Under the pieces are notes generated by a model. That model was not told the DNA's origin and made no database searches. It saw only the letters and a program-made list of their open reading frames with translations. A stretch of DNA of 64,000 bases. Origin: Burkholderiales bacterium. GTDB taxonomy: Bacteria > Pseudomonadota > Gammaproteobacteria > Burkholderiales > Burkholderiaceae_C. Positions 57,051 through 64,000 of the stretch are shown one piece after another (position 1 is the stretch's first letter; each line of letters starts with the position of its first letter). Made by a program: the position numbers and the translations under genes. The stretch lies in assembly GCA_947453625.1 (NCBI GenBank), contig CANGHK010000001.1, forward strand, positions 124,001 to 188,000. Reading direction: 5' to 3'.

Positions 57051-57959
57051 TCAGTCTGCCCATCCCGACAGCGGATGGCGGGCCAGACCGAAGCACAAGC
57101 GACCAACCCAACCGGGCGGGAGATTTCCCGCCAAATCTGTCACCGAAGACTGTCCGCCCGCGCCCTGCAACTCGCTTGAATTCCTGTCTATTCTCGCAAA
57201 CACCGCACTGCCCGACCCCGACATCCGGCTGTTGCCGAAGCGGGTATCAAGCCATGAGACCACCTGGGCAACCTCGGGACAACTGGCCTGGGCAGGCGCT
57301 TGCAAATCATTGCAACCAAATCCTGATCCAAACCACTCGCCGGCTTCAGCGTAAGCAAGAAAGCTCATGACTGTAACAGGTTTTGTGTCCCTGGACAAGA
57401 GCGTGCTTCCGAAGATCGATTGGGTGGCGATCGCCGACGCCGGTTTGACCACCGCATAGCGCTGGCTGGGCAGCATCGGCAAGGGCGTCAGGCGCTCGCC
57501 TATGCCCTCGACAAAGGCATTGTGGCCGCCGACGAAGAACGGCACGTCGGCCCCCAGCGTCAGCGCGATGGGTTGCAGCCGCTCGCGCGGCCAGTGCAGA
57601 CCCCACAGCCGGTTCAGTGCCAGCAGTGTGCTGGCCGCATCCGAACTGCCGCCGCCCAGCCCCGCGCCCCAGGGCACCCGCTTGAGCACCGACAGGTCCG
57701 CGCCCAGCGCCGTGCCGCTGGCCTGCTGAAGCGCACTTGCCGCGCGCAGGCTGAGGTCGTCGGCCGGCAGCGCCGGGCCCAGGTCGTGGCGCTGCAAGCG
57801 GCCATCGCCGCGGCGCTCGAAATGCAGCGTGTCGCACCAGTCGATCAGCACGAACACCGACTGCAGCAGGTGGTAACCGTCCGGACGCCGCCCCACCACA
57901 TGCAGGAAGAGGTTGAGCTTGGCCGGCGCCGGCACGTCGTAGATTGCGGCCAGGCTCAT
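57051..57959 (-). CDS. ispE: 4-diphosphocytidyl-2-C-methyl-D-erythritol kinase
   Basis: IspE is the GHMP kinase of the MEP isoprenoid pathway. The 302-residue protein has the N-terminal APAKLNLFLHVVGRRPDGYH, the ATP loop VPWGAGLGGGSSDAASTLLA, ALTLGADVPFFVGGHNAFVE and the C-terminal SRMSGSGSAVFARI. The start MSLAAIYDVPAPAKLNLF is used; residues upstream in frame are a shadow of lolB. The 43-base gap to lolB suggests cotranscription. Confidence 0.96.
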   Translation of the reverse strand: MSLAAIYDVPAPAKLNLFLHVVGRRPDGYHLLQSVFVLIDWCDTLHFERRGDGRLQRHDLGPALPADDLSLRAASALQQASGTALGADLSVLKRVPWGAGLGGGSSDAASTLLALNRLWGLHWPRERLQPIALTLGADVPFFVGGHNAFVEGIGERLTPLPMLPSQRYAVVKPASAIATQSIFGSTLLSRDTKPVTVMSFLAYAEAGEWFGSGFGCNDLQAPAQASCPEVAQVVSWLDTRFGNSRMSGSGSAVFARIDRNSSELQGAGGQSSVTDLAGNLPPGWVGRLCFGLARHPLSGWAD

Positions 57960-58002
57960 GCGCAGCCCTGAGGCTCTGCCGGCGCCCAGCCCCCGACAGC
58001 GC

Positions 58003-58554
58003 TCACGTCGCGGACTCCAGTCGCGCCCGCACCGTGACGGCGGGCGCTGCCGCGCGGCGCGCTTCGACCCAGCCCTCGGCCCAGCGCGCCAGGTCGATCT
58101 GCCAGCCCAGTTGCTCGAAGCCCGGCGCGCCATCGGCGCGGGCCTGGGCCGGCGCTCCGGACCAGGCCTGTCCGCGCAGCCAGTCGAACAGCGCCGCCAT
58201 CGGAATGCCCTCGCCCAGCGCGGCAGCGGCCAGCGCGTCGAGGTCGGCGTAGACGGTCTCGGCCCCGCCGCTGCTCAGCACCGCCTGACCGGGCGACCAG
58301 CGCGCGCGCGCCAGGCTGGTGCCTAAGGGCCCGCTGAGCAGCAAAACCCCCTGCGTCGCCGACCCGATCAACTCGAAGCCGGCATTGACCGCGCGCTCGG
58401 GCTGGCCATCAATCCGCACCGACAGGCGCCCGCTCAGGGTCTCGCCGGACAGGCCGGGGACCACGGGGACCAGTGTCGCGCAGCCGGAGAGCAAGAACGC
58501 CAACGCCAGCGTGAATGCCGGCCAGCCCAGCCCCAGGCGCCGCCCCAGGATCAC
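58003..58554 (-). CDS. lolB: Outer-membrane lipoprotein receptor LolB
   Basis: LolB accepts lipoproteins from LolA and inserts them into the outer membrane. The 183-residue protein has a signal with lipobox LLSGC (lipidated C25), LSGRLSVRIDGQPERAVNAG, LLLSGPLGTSLARARWSPG and GIPMAALFDWLRGQAWSG, matching LolB. A GTG start overlaps the TPR gene's stop (GTGA); no better start gives a proper signal. LolB with IspE and Prs is a conserved neighbourhood. Confidence 0.9.
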   Translation of the reverse strand: MILGRRLGLGWPAFTLALAFLLSGCATLVPVVPGLSGETLSGRLSVRIDGQPERAVNAGFELIGSATQGVLLLSGPLGTSLARARWSPGQAVLSSGGAETVYADLDALAAAALGEGIPMAALFDWLRGQAWSGAPAQARADGAPGFEQLGWQIDLARWAEGWVEARRAAAPAVTVRARLESAT

Positions 58555-60452
58555 AGGCCGACCTTCAGCCGGGTCAGGGTTTCGCGCAGCACCTCGTTGG
58601 CGGCGTCGCGGCTGCGGGCGTCCTGCCAGAGCCTGCGCGCCTCGTCCTGCTGGCCTGCGGTCCACAGCACCTCGCCCAGATGGGTGGCGATTTCCACATC
58701 GGGCCGCGCACCATGGGCCTGTCGCAGCAGGCGCAAGGCCTCGTCGGTATGGCCGAGCCTGAACTCGACCCAGCCCAGGCTGTCGGTGATGAAGGGGTCG
58801 CCGGGTGACAGTTCGAGCGCGCGCGCGATCAGGTCGCGCGCCTCAGGCAGGCGCAGGCCGCGGTCGGCCAGCGAGTAACCCAGCGCATTGTGGGCATGCG
58901 GATGGTCGGGCTTGAGCGCGATCACCCTGCGCAGCAGGCGCTCCATCTCGGCCAGATGGTCAAGCTTTTCCTCGACCATGGCCAGTTCGTAGATCAGGTC
59001 GGTGTCGTCGGCGAAACGCTGGCTGCCAGCGGCAAGCACCTCGGCGGCTTCGGGCCAGCGCTTGAGGTCGCGCAGCAGCTGGGCTTCGGCCATCAGCTTG
59101 GCGCGGCCGTCGTCGCCGGTACGCTCGGGCACGGCCTGGATCAAGGCCCTCGCCTCCTTGACCTGGCCCTGGTGGGCCAGCAAGCTGGCGCGGCGCACTT
59201 GCACATCCAGCGCACGCTGCGGGTTGTCGACCTTGGTCAGCCAGCTCTCGGCCGCCTTGACATCACCGCGCTGCTCAGCCGCCTGCGACAACAGCAACCA
59301 GGCCTGGGTCAGGTCGGGGCCGGCCTGGCCCGCCACGGCGGGACTGTCATCGGCGTCATCGCCGTCGCTGTCGACCACGGCGGGCGCGGCACTGCTGTGG
59401 GCGGCGTCGGCCGCCGGCCCGGCCGCGGCGGGCGCCGGCGCGACCGAGGCCAGTTCGACATGGCGCAGCAGCGCGGCCTCGGCCTCGGCCGGCTGCTTGA
59501 GTTCCAGCCGAAGCGCGCCCAGCATCAGCCAGGGCTCGGGCAATTGCGGGCGGTCCCGCGTCAGGCGTTCGAGCTGGCGGCCGGCGTCGGCGTAGCGCTG
59601 CGATTGCGTGAGCTGGCGCACATAGGCCATGCGCAGCGCCGGCTCGGCGTCCAGGCGCGCCAGGTACTCTGCGACCACTTGCTCGGCGGCGGGCGTGCCC
59701 GGCAGCATCTCCAGCGCCAGCAGCACGGGCGCGGGCGCACCCGGGTCATCCGTCAGCGCGGCGCGCGCGAGGCCCAGCGCCTGCGGCAGGTTGCCCGCCG
59801 CCAGGTGGGCCCGGCCCAGCGCCACCCGGCTGGCGGTGCGGGTGGCGGTGCCGTCCAGGTAGGGCAGCACCAGCTTCTCGACGATGGCCAGCGAACGCTG
59901 GCGTTCGGCCACGCTCTGCAGCAACCGCGGCAGGCCGGCGATCAGGCCGGGACGCTCCACCGCAGGCACCGCGGTCAGCCAGGCCGTCAGCGGCTCGACG
60001 GCGTCTGCCGGGCGGTTCAATGCCAGCAGGATCTGGGCCTGGAAGCGCAGCGGCGCCACCGAGCCGGGCTTGGCGGCGCGCCAGGCCGATGCCGCATCCA
60101 GCGCCTGGTCGCCGGCACGCGCCTGCAGCGCGATCTCGACCGCGCGCTGAAACAGCGACTCATCGCCATGGCGGCGGGCAGCGTCCAGGATCACGCCGTA
60201 GGCATTGCCGGCCCGGCCAGCACTGAACTCGAGTTCGCCGATCAGCAACTGGTAGAACAGCAAGCTGTCCAGCGTGGAATTGCTGACCGGGTCGGCCGGT
60301 CGCGCCGACGCCGCCGGTGCGACCTGAGCCATCAGGGCCACGGGGGCGATCGGTCTGGCCGACAGCGCACCGCACAAGACGGCCACCGCCAAGGCGGCCG
60401 CCCTGATCGCGAATAGCCGGGGGCCGCTGGGGCGGGCAACGATGCCAGTCAT
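58551..60452 (-). CDS. Exported TPR-repeat protein
   Basis: A 633-residue protein with an N-terminal signal or membrane anchor (AIRAAALAVAVLCGALSARP) and many TPR-like helical repeats, clearest at the C-terminus (LPEARDLIARALELSPGDPF, LGWVEFRLGHTDEALRLLR). An acidic low-complexity linker (about residues 340-375, with VDSDGDDADDSPAV) interrupts the repeats. It probably scaffolds envelope proteins; the precise role is unknown. It is a standard neighbour of lolB in betaproteobacteria. The ATG has an AGGAGG site; the frame extension to 61046 is a mutM shadow. Confidence 0.85.
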   Translation of the reverse strand: MTGIVARPSGPRLFAIRAAALAVAVLCGALSARPIAPVALMAQVAPAASARPADPVSNSTLDSLLFYQLLIGELEFSAGRAGNAYGVILDAARRHGDESLFQRAVEIALQARAGDQALDAASAWRAAKPGSVAPLRFQAQILLALNRPADAVEPLTAWLTAVPAVERPGLIAGLPRLLQSVAERQRSLAIVEKLVLPYLDGTATRTASRVALGRAHLAAGNLPQALGLARAALTDDPGAPAPVLLALEMLPGTPAAEQVVAEYLARLDAEPALRMAYVRQLTQSQRYADAGRQLERLTRDRPQLPEPWLMLGALRLELKQPAEAEAALLRHVELASVAPAPAAAGPAADAAHSSAAPAVVDSDGDDADDSPAVAGQAGPDLTQAWLLLSQAAEQRGDVKAAESWLTKVDNPQRALDVQVRRASLLAHQGQVKEARALIQAVPERTGDDGRAKLMAEAQLLRDLKRWPEAAEVLAAGSQRFADDTDLIYELAMVEEKLDHLAEMERLLRRVIALKPDHPHAHNALGYSLADRGLRLPEARDLIARALELSPGDPFITDSLGWVEFRLGHTDEALRLLRQAHGARPDVEIATHLGEVLWTAGQQDEARRLWQDARSRDAANEVLRETLTRLKVGL

Positions 60453-60474
60453 TAGTCCTCCTGAAAACTGATTC

Positions 60475-60496
60475 GATTCTAGGGGTCGCCCATAAT
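60475..60496. promoter_or_regulatory. Divergent TPR/mutM promoter region
   Basis: In the 52-base gap, CATAAT (60491-60496) reads toward mutM and ends eight bases before its ATG. TAGAAT (60475-60480, minus strand) reads toward the TPR gene. Both match the -10 consensus well; -35 elements are weak. Confidence 0.4.
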
Positions 60497-60504
60497 TCCC
60501 TTCG

Positions 60505-61350
60505 ATGCCCGAACTGCCCGAAGTTGAAGTCACCCGCGCCACCCTGTCCGACCGATTGCTCGGTGCCGTCGTGCGCCGCGCAAGGCTGGGGAAACCCTTG
60601 CGCTGGCCGCTGGGCGTCGCCCCCGAGTCACTGCACGGCCGCCGCGTGGGCCTGTTGCAGCGACGCGGCAAATACCTGTGGATGCCGCTGGCCGGGCCGG
60701 ATGCATCGGCCGATGCCAGTCCGGACGGCGGCCTGCTGCTGCACCTGGGCATGTCGGGCTCGCTGCAACTCGCCGATGCACCCGGCGAGGCCGGACCGCA
60801 CGACCATTTCGATCTCGTCACCGACCGGGGCGTGCTGCGGCTGGCCGACCCGCGCCGCTTCGGCGCGGTGGTGTGGTCGCCGGCGCTGGCGCTCGACCCG
60901 GCCGCGCGCTTGCTGGCCAGGCTGGGCGCCGAGCCCTTCGACGCGACATTCACGCCGGCCCGGCTCCACGCCGCGCTGCAGGGCCGGCGCACCACCGTCA
61001 AGGCCGCGCTGCTGGCCGGCGACATCGTCGTGGGCGCGGGCAACATCTACGCCAGCGAAGCGCTGCACCGCGCCGCCATCGACCCGCGCATGCGCTGCGA
61101 CAAGCTGAGCCGGCCGCGCTGCGAGCGGCTGCTGGCGGCGCTGCGCCTGACGCTGGCCCGGGCGATCGAACTGGGGGGCTCGACGCTGCGCGACTTCCGC
61201 GATGCGCATGGCGTCAGCGGTGCCTTCCAGAACGAGGCTGGGGTCTATGGCCGCGAGGGCCTGGCCTGCCCACGCTGCGGCGGCACGGTACGACGCATCG
61301 TGCAAGGCCAGCGCGCCACTTATTTTTGCGACGGTTGTCAGCGCCGTTGA
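60505..61350 (+). CDS. mutM: Formamidopyrimidine-DNA glycosylase (Fpg/MutM)
   Basis: MutM removes 8-oxoguanine and formamidopyrimidines and nicks the DNA. The 281-residue protein has the catalytic N-terminal proline and glutamates of [14 protein letters not shown], the helix-two-turn-helix region [16 protein letters not shown] and the C-terminal zinc finger [14 protein letters not shown]...YFCDGCQ with four cysteines. There is no Shine-Dalgarno sequence, and the -10 lies so close that the message may be leaderless. mutY, its partner in the GO repair system, is two genes downstream. Confidence 0.97.
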   Translation: MPELPEVEVTRATLSDRLLGAVVRRARLGKPLRWPLGVAPESLHGRRVGLLQRRGKYLWMPLAGPDASADASPDGGLLLHLGMSGSLQLADAPGEAGPHDHFDLVTDRGVLRLADPRRFGAVVWSPALALDPAARLLARLGAEPFDATFTPARLHAALQGRRTTVKAALLAGDIVVGAGNIYASEALHRAAIDPRMRCDKLSRPRCERLLAALRLTLARAIELGGSTLRDFRDAHGVSGAFQNEAGVYGREGLACPRCGGTVRRIVQGQRATYFCDGCQRR

Positions 61351-61452
61351 GTCCGTCACATGCCCCACTTTGAACTTGTCAACACCTGTTTCGCCGGGTC
61401 CGGCCGGCGCCAGCACCACGCTACGATGAATTCGCGCAATTGCCACCCCCCG

Positions 61453-63447
61453 ATGTCGACGCCGCTTCTTGCCAGCCTGGACTCGCTTGCCGCCTGGCGG
61501 CAGGCGCTGGACCGCGGCATCGAGCAGCTGACAGCCGCGCTGGACGACACCCGATTGCTCGACGATCCAGCGCTGGCGCTGGCCGCATCGCTGCGCCAGC
61601 GCCTGGGCTCGGACCGGCTGGTACTGGCCTTCGTGGCCGAGTTCTCGCGCGGCAAGTCCGAGCTGATCAACGCCTTGTTCTTTGCCGACACCGGCCAGCG
61701 GGTGCTGCCCGCCACGCCGGGCCGCACCACGATGTGCACGGTGGAACTGGCCTGGGATGGGCAGCTCGCGCCCTGCCTGGCGCTGCTGCCGATCAGCACC
61801 CGCGGCAGCGGCCAGAGCGTGGCCGCGCTGCGTGAACAACCCGAGCTGTGGCGCACCCTGCCCCTGCTGTCGGACGACGCCCAAGCCATGGCACAGACGC
61901 TGCAACAGGTGGTGCGCACGATCGCCGTGTCGGTGGACGAGGCGCGGGCGCTGGGCTTCTGGAGCGACGAGCAGCCCGAAGACAACCCGCCGATCGACGC
62001 CCAGGGCCGGGTCGAGGTGCCGGCCTGGCGCCATGCGCTGATCAACTACCCGCATCCTCTGCTCAAGCGCGGCCTGGTGGTGGTCGACACCCCGGGGCTG
62101 AACGCCATTGGCGCCGAGCCCGAACTCACGCTGGCGATGTTGCCTTCGGCCCATGCCGTGGTTTTCCTGCTGGCGGCCGACACGGGCGTGACCCGCAGCG
62201 ATCTGGCGGTCTGGCGCGACCACCTCGGCGACCGGGGTTTAGAGCGCTTCGTCGCGCTCAACAAGATCGACACCCTGGCTGACCCGCTGCTCGACGCGGC
62301 CCAAGTCGAGGCGCAGATCCAGCGCCAGTGCGGGCAGGTCGCCAAGGCGCTGGACGTGACGCCGGCCCGGGTGTTTCCGCTGTCGGCCCGACAGGCACTG
62401 GTCGCCCGGGTGATGGGCGACGCGACGGCGCTGGCGGCCAGCCGGTTGCCCGCGCTCGAGACCGCGCTGCTGACCCAGTTGCTGCCGCAGCGAAGCCAGC
62501 TGATCGGCCACCTGGTCGAGGACGGCGTGCAGGCGCTGCAACAGGCCGCGCTGCGCCGCCTGCAAGAGCGCCAGCGCCAGACTGCCGGACAGCTGGCCGA
62601 GCTGCGCGGCCTGCGCGGCAAGAGCGCGAGCCGGCTCAAACTGGTCAGCGCCAGGCTGGACGCCGAGCGCCAGGACCTCGAGCGCTGCGCACCCCGGCTT
62701 GCCGCGCTGCGGTCGGTGCTGGGTCGCCAGTTGCAGGACTTGCTCGACGGCCTGGCAAGCGACGCGCTGCGCGAGGCCGTCGATCGCATGGGCGCCGACA
62801 GCGGCAGCGGCATTCTCAAGCGGGGCGCGCCGCGCGCCTTCGCGCAACTCGGCGAGCAACTGCGCGACCGCCTGGCGCAAGCGGGCCAGCGCGGGGACGA
62901 GATCAGCTTGATGCTGCAGGCCAGCCAGCTTGCGCTGAACACCGAGTTCGGCTTTGCGCTGGCCTGCGGACCCCGGCCGGCGCTGGGCCGCTTCGAGCGT
63001 GAACTCGCCCGCATCGAGCGCAGCTACAGCCGCTATGTCAGCCTGACCCAGCGTTGGCGCCTGTCGCAACCCGGCTTCATGGCGCGCTTCTCGCAGCTGC
63101 TGCTGTCGCACCTGCGGGTGGTGTTCGAGGGCGCGGCCGGCGAATTCGAGCGCTGGGCAAGGGCCGCCGGCGGCCAGATCGACGACCAGTTGCGCGAGCG
63201 CCGCCAGGCCTTGGCGCAGCGGCGCGATGCGTATGCCCGGATCCGATCGGCCACCGACGGGCTGGAACGCGGTATCGCCGACCTCGAAGCCGCCGAGGCG
63301 CAATGGCTCCGCCTGGCCGACCGGCTGGCCGCCGATGCCGACCGCCTGCGCAGCCTGGCCGCCAGTCCGCCTCTCACTGAGCCCCCGATCAAGATGGCCG
63401 GCCTGCAACTGGTGTCGGCGGCGCAACCCGCGCTCGGCGCCGCATGA
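61453..63447 (+). CDS. Dynamin-like GTPase
   Basis: A 664-residue large GTPase of the bacterial dynamin family, which may remodel membranes. The P-loop is FVAEFSRGKSELINAL (residues 60-75), with alanine where the first glycine usually stands, as in this betaproteobacterial subgroup. G3 is VVVDTPGLNAIG and G4 FVALNKIDTL. A long helical stalk follows (about residues 340-650; LQERQRQTAGQLAELRG, LRERRQALAQRRDAYARIRS). No membrane helix is evident. The start MSTPLLASL is chosen; an ATG 27 bases upstream is possible. The stop overlaps mutY (ATGA). Confidence 0.88.
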   Translation: MSTPLLASLDSLAAWRQALDRGIEQLTAALDDTRLLDDPALALAASLRQRLGSDRLVLAFVAEFSRGKSELINALFFADTGQRVLPATPGRTTMCTVELAWDGQLAPCLALLPISTRGSGQSVAALREQPELWRTLPLLSDDAQAMAQTLQQVVRTIAVSVDEARALGFWSDEQPEDNPPIDAQGRVEVPAWRHALINYPHPLLKRGLVVVDTPGLNAIGAEPELTLAMLPSAHAVVFLLAADTGVTRSDLAVWRDHLGDRGLERFVALNKIDTLADPLLDAAQVEAQIQRQCGQVAKALDVTPARVFPLSARQALVARVMGDATALAASRLPALETALLTQLLPQRSQLIGHLVEDGVQALQQAALRRLQERQRQTAGQLAELRGLRGKSASRLKLVSARLDAERQDLERCAPRLAALRSVLGRQLQDLLDGLASDALREAVDRMGADSGSGILKRGAPRAFAQLGEQLRDRLAQAGQRGDEISLMLQASQLALNTEFGFALACGPRPALGRFERELARIERSYSRYVSLTQRWRLSQPGFMARFSQLLLSHLRVVFEGAAGEFERWARAAGGQIDDQLRERRQALAQRRDAYARIRSATDGLERGIADLEAAEAQWLRLADRLAADADRLRSLAASPPLTEPPIKMAGLQLVSAAQPALGAA

Positions 63448-64000
63448 CGGCCCACCCGAGCAAGACCCGCAGCGACTCGACTGCCACCCTGGCCGCCACG
63501 CTGATCGCCTGGCAGCGCCAGCATGGCCGTCACGGCCTGCCCTGGGTGGGCAGCCGCGACCCCTACCGGGTATGGCTGTCGGAGATCATGCTGCAGCAGA
63601 CGCAGGTCAGCACGGTGCTGGGCTACTACGCGCGCTTCCTGGCGCGCTTCCCGGACGTCGCCACGCTGGCCCAGGCGCACCAGGACGACGTGCTGGCGCT
63701 GTGGAGCGGCCTGGGCTATTACAGCCGGGCCCGCAACCTGCACCGCTGCGCGCAAGTGGTGATGCTGCAGCATGGCGGCCGCTTCCCGGCCAGCAGCGCC
63801 GCGCTGGCCGACTTGCCGGGCATAGGCCGGTCGACGGCGGCGGCGATCGCCGCCTTCTGCTTCGGTGAGCGCTGCGCCATCCTCGACGGCAACGTCAAGC
63901 GCGTGCTGACCCGCGCGCTGGGCTTTGGCGATGACCTGGCCGAGACCCGGCACGAGCGAGCGCTGTGGTTGCGCGCCGAGGCGCTGCTGCCGGAACAAGG
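63444..64000 (+). CDS. mutY: A/G-specific adenine glycosylase MutY, truncated by the window edge
   Basis: The first 185 residues of MutY, which removes adenine paired with 8-oxoguanine. RDPYRVWLSEIMLQQTQVST contains catalytic E47. LALWSGLGYYSRARNLHRCA, the helix-hairpin-helix LADLPGIGRSTAAAIAAF and the catalytic aspartate of AILDGNVKRVL are present. The iron-sulfur cysteines and the C-terminal NUDIX-like domain lie beyond the window. The ATG overlaps the dynamin-like stop. Confidence 0.95.
   Translation, partial: MTAHPSKTRSDSTATLAATLIAWQRQHGRHGLPWVGSRDPYRVWLSEIMLQQTQVSTVLGYYARFLARFPDVATLAQAHQDDVLALWSGLGYYSRARNLHRCAQVVMLQHGGRFPASSAALADLPGIGRSTAAAIAAFCFGERCAILDGNVKRVLTRALGFGDDLAETRHERALWLRAEALLPEQ

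Noticed and set aside
61360-61452. Longer N-terminus of the dynamin-like GTPase
   Set aside because: The upstream residues have noncoding composition; MSTPLLASL at 61453 gives a normal start, although an ATG at 61426 cannot be ruled out.

Overview
The window is GC-rich, densely packed bacterial chromosome with no rRNA, phage or insertion sequence. Gene content and order point to a betaproteobacterium of the order Burkholderiales, probably near Leptothrix, Rubrivivax or Ideonella (inference). The evidence is a complete murein/division (dcw) cluster, the block lolB-ispE-tRNA-Gln-prs-rplY-pth, a his cluster ending in rsmD and coaD, a PEP-CTERM exported protein, and FadB-type proteins with the dehydrogenase half first.

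Layout. 1-2172: the 5' part of a periplasmic sorbosone-dehydrogenase-like protein (minus), then ruvC and a dienelactone hydrolase (plus). 2210-21531: the dcw cluster on the minus strand, transcribed in the order mraZ-rsmH-ftsL-ftsI-murE-murF-mraY-murD-ftsW-murG-murC-ddl-ftsQ-ftsA-ftsZ-lpxC, followed by two tiny membrane proteins. Nearly every junction from mraZ to ddl overlaps by 1-11 bases, so the genes look translationally coupled. A MraZ operator and a sigma-70-like promoter lie upstream. The cluster makes the UDP-linked murein precursors and lipid II, polymerises them at the septum and builds the Z ring.

21840-31751: alpha-carbonic anhydrase, a Bcr/CflA-type exporter, the RNase P RNA gene, cysteine synthase, a DUF3025 protein, dihydroorotase and a four-gene polar amino-acid ABC importer. 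32203-46104: a PEP-CTERM protein, an Atm1-like ABC exporter, an SGNH hydrolase, a beta-oxidation cluster with a TetR regulator, and an HNH nuclease gene coupled to two multihaem cytochrome c genes. 46254-53835: two lipoproteins, a vapBC-like toxin-antitoxin pair fused by overlap to hisC-hisB-hisH-hisA-hisF-rsmD, then coaD and a ferredoxin. 53832-64000: the pth/rplY/prs/tRNA-Gln/ispE/lolB/TPR block (minus), then mutM, a dynamin-like GTPase and a truncated mutY (plus).

The most unusual structure is at 10613-10936, between ftsW and murG. The ftsW stop/murG start junction is repeated as a 98/92/98-base tandem array. Each unit encodes a 31-33 residue mini-ORF whose stop overlaps the next start as ATGA, so stop-to-start coupling is carried intact from ftsW to murG through three extra ORFs. 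A comparable duplication of a ribosome-binding site and start codon lies before the ferredoxin gene (53395-53586). Other points of interest are a Pro/Ala/Glu-rich insert in MurD, the toxin-antitoxin pair heading the his cluster, and a possible dispersed repeat between fadB and fadA.
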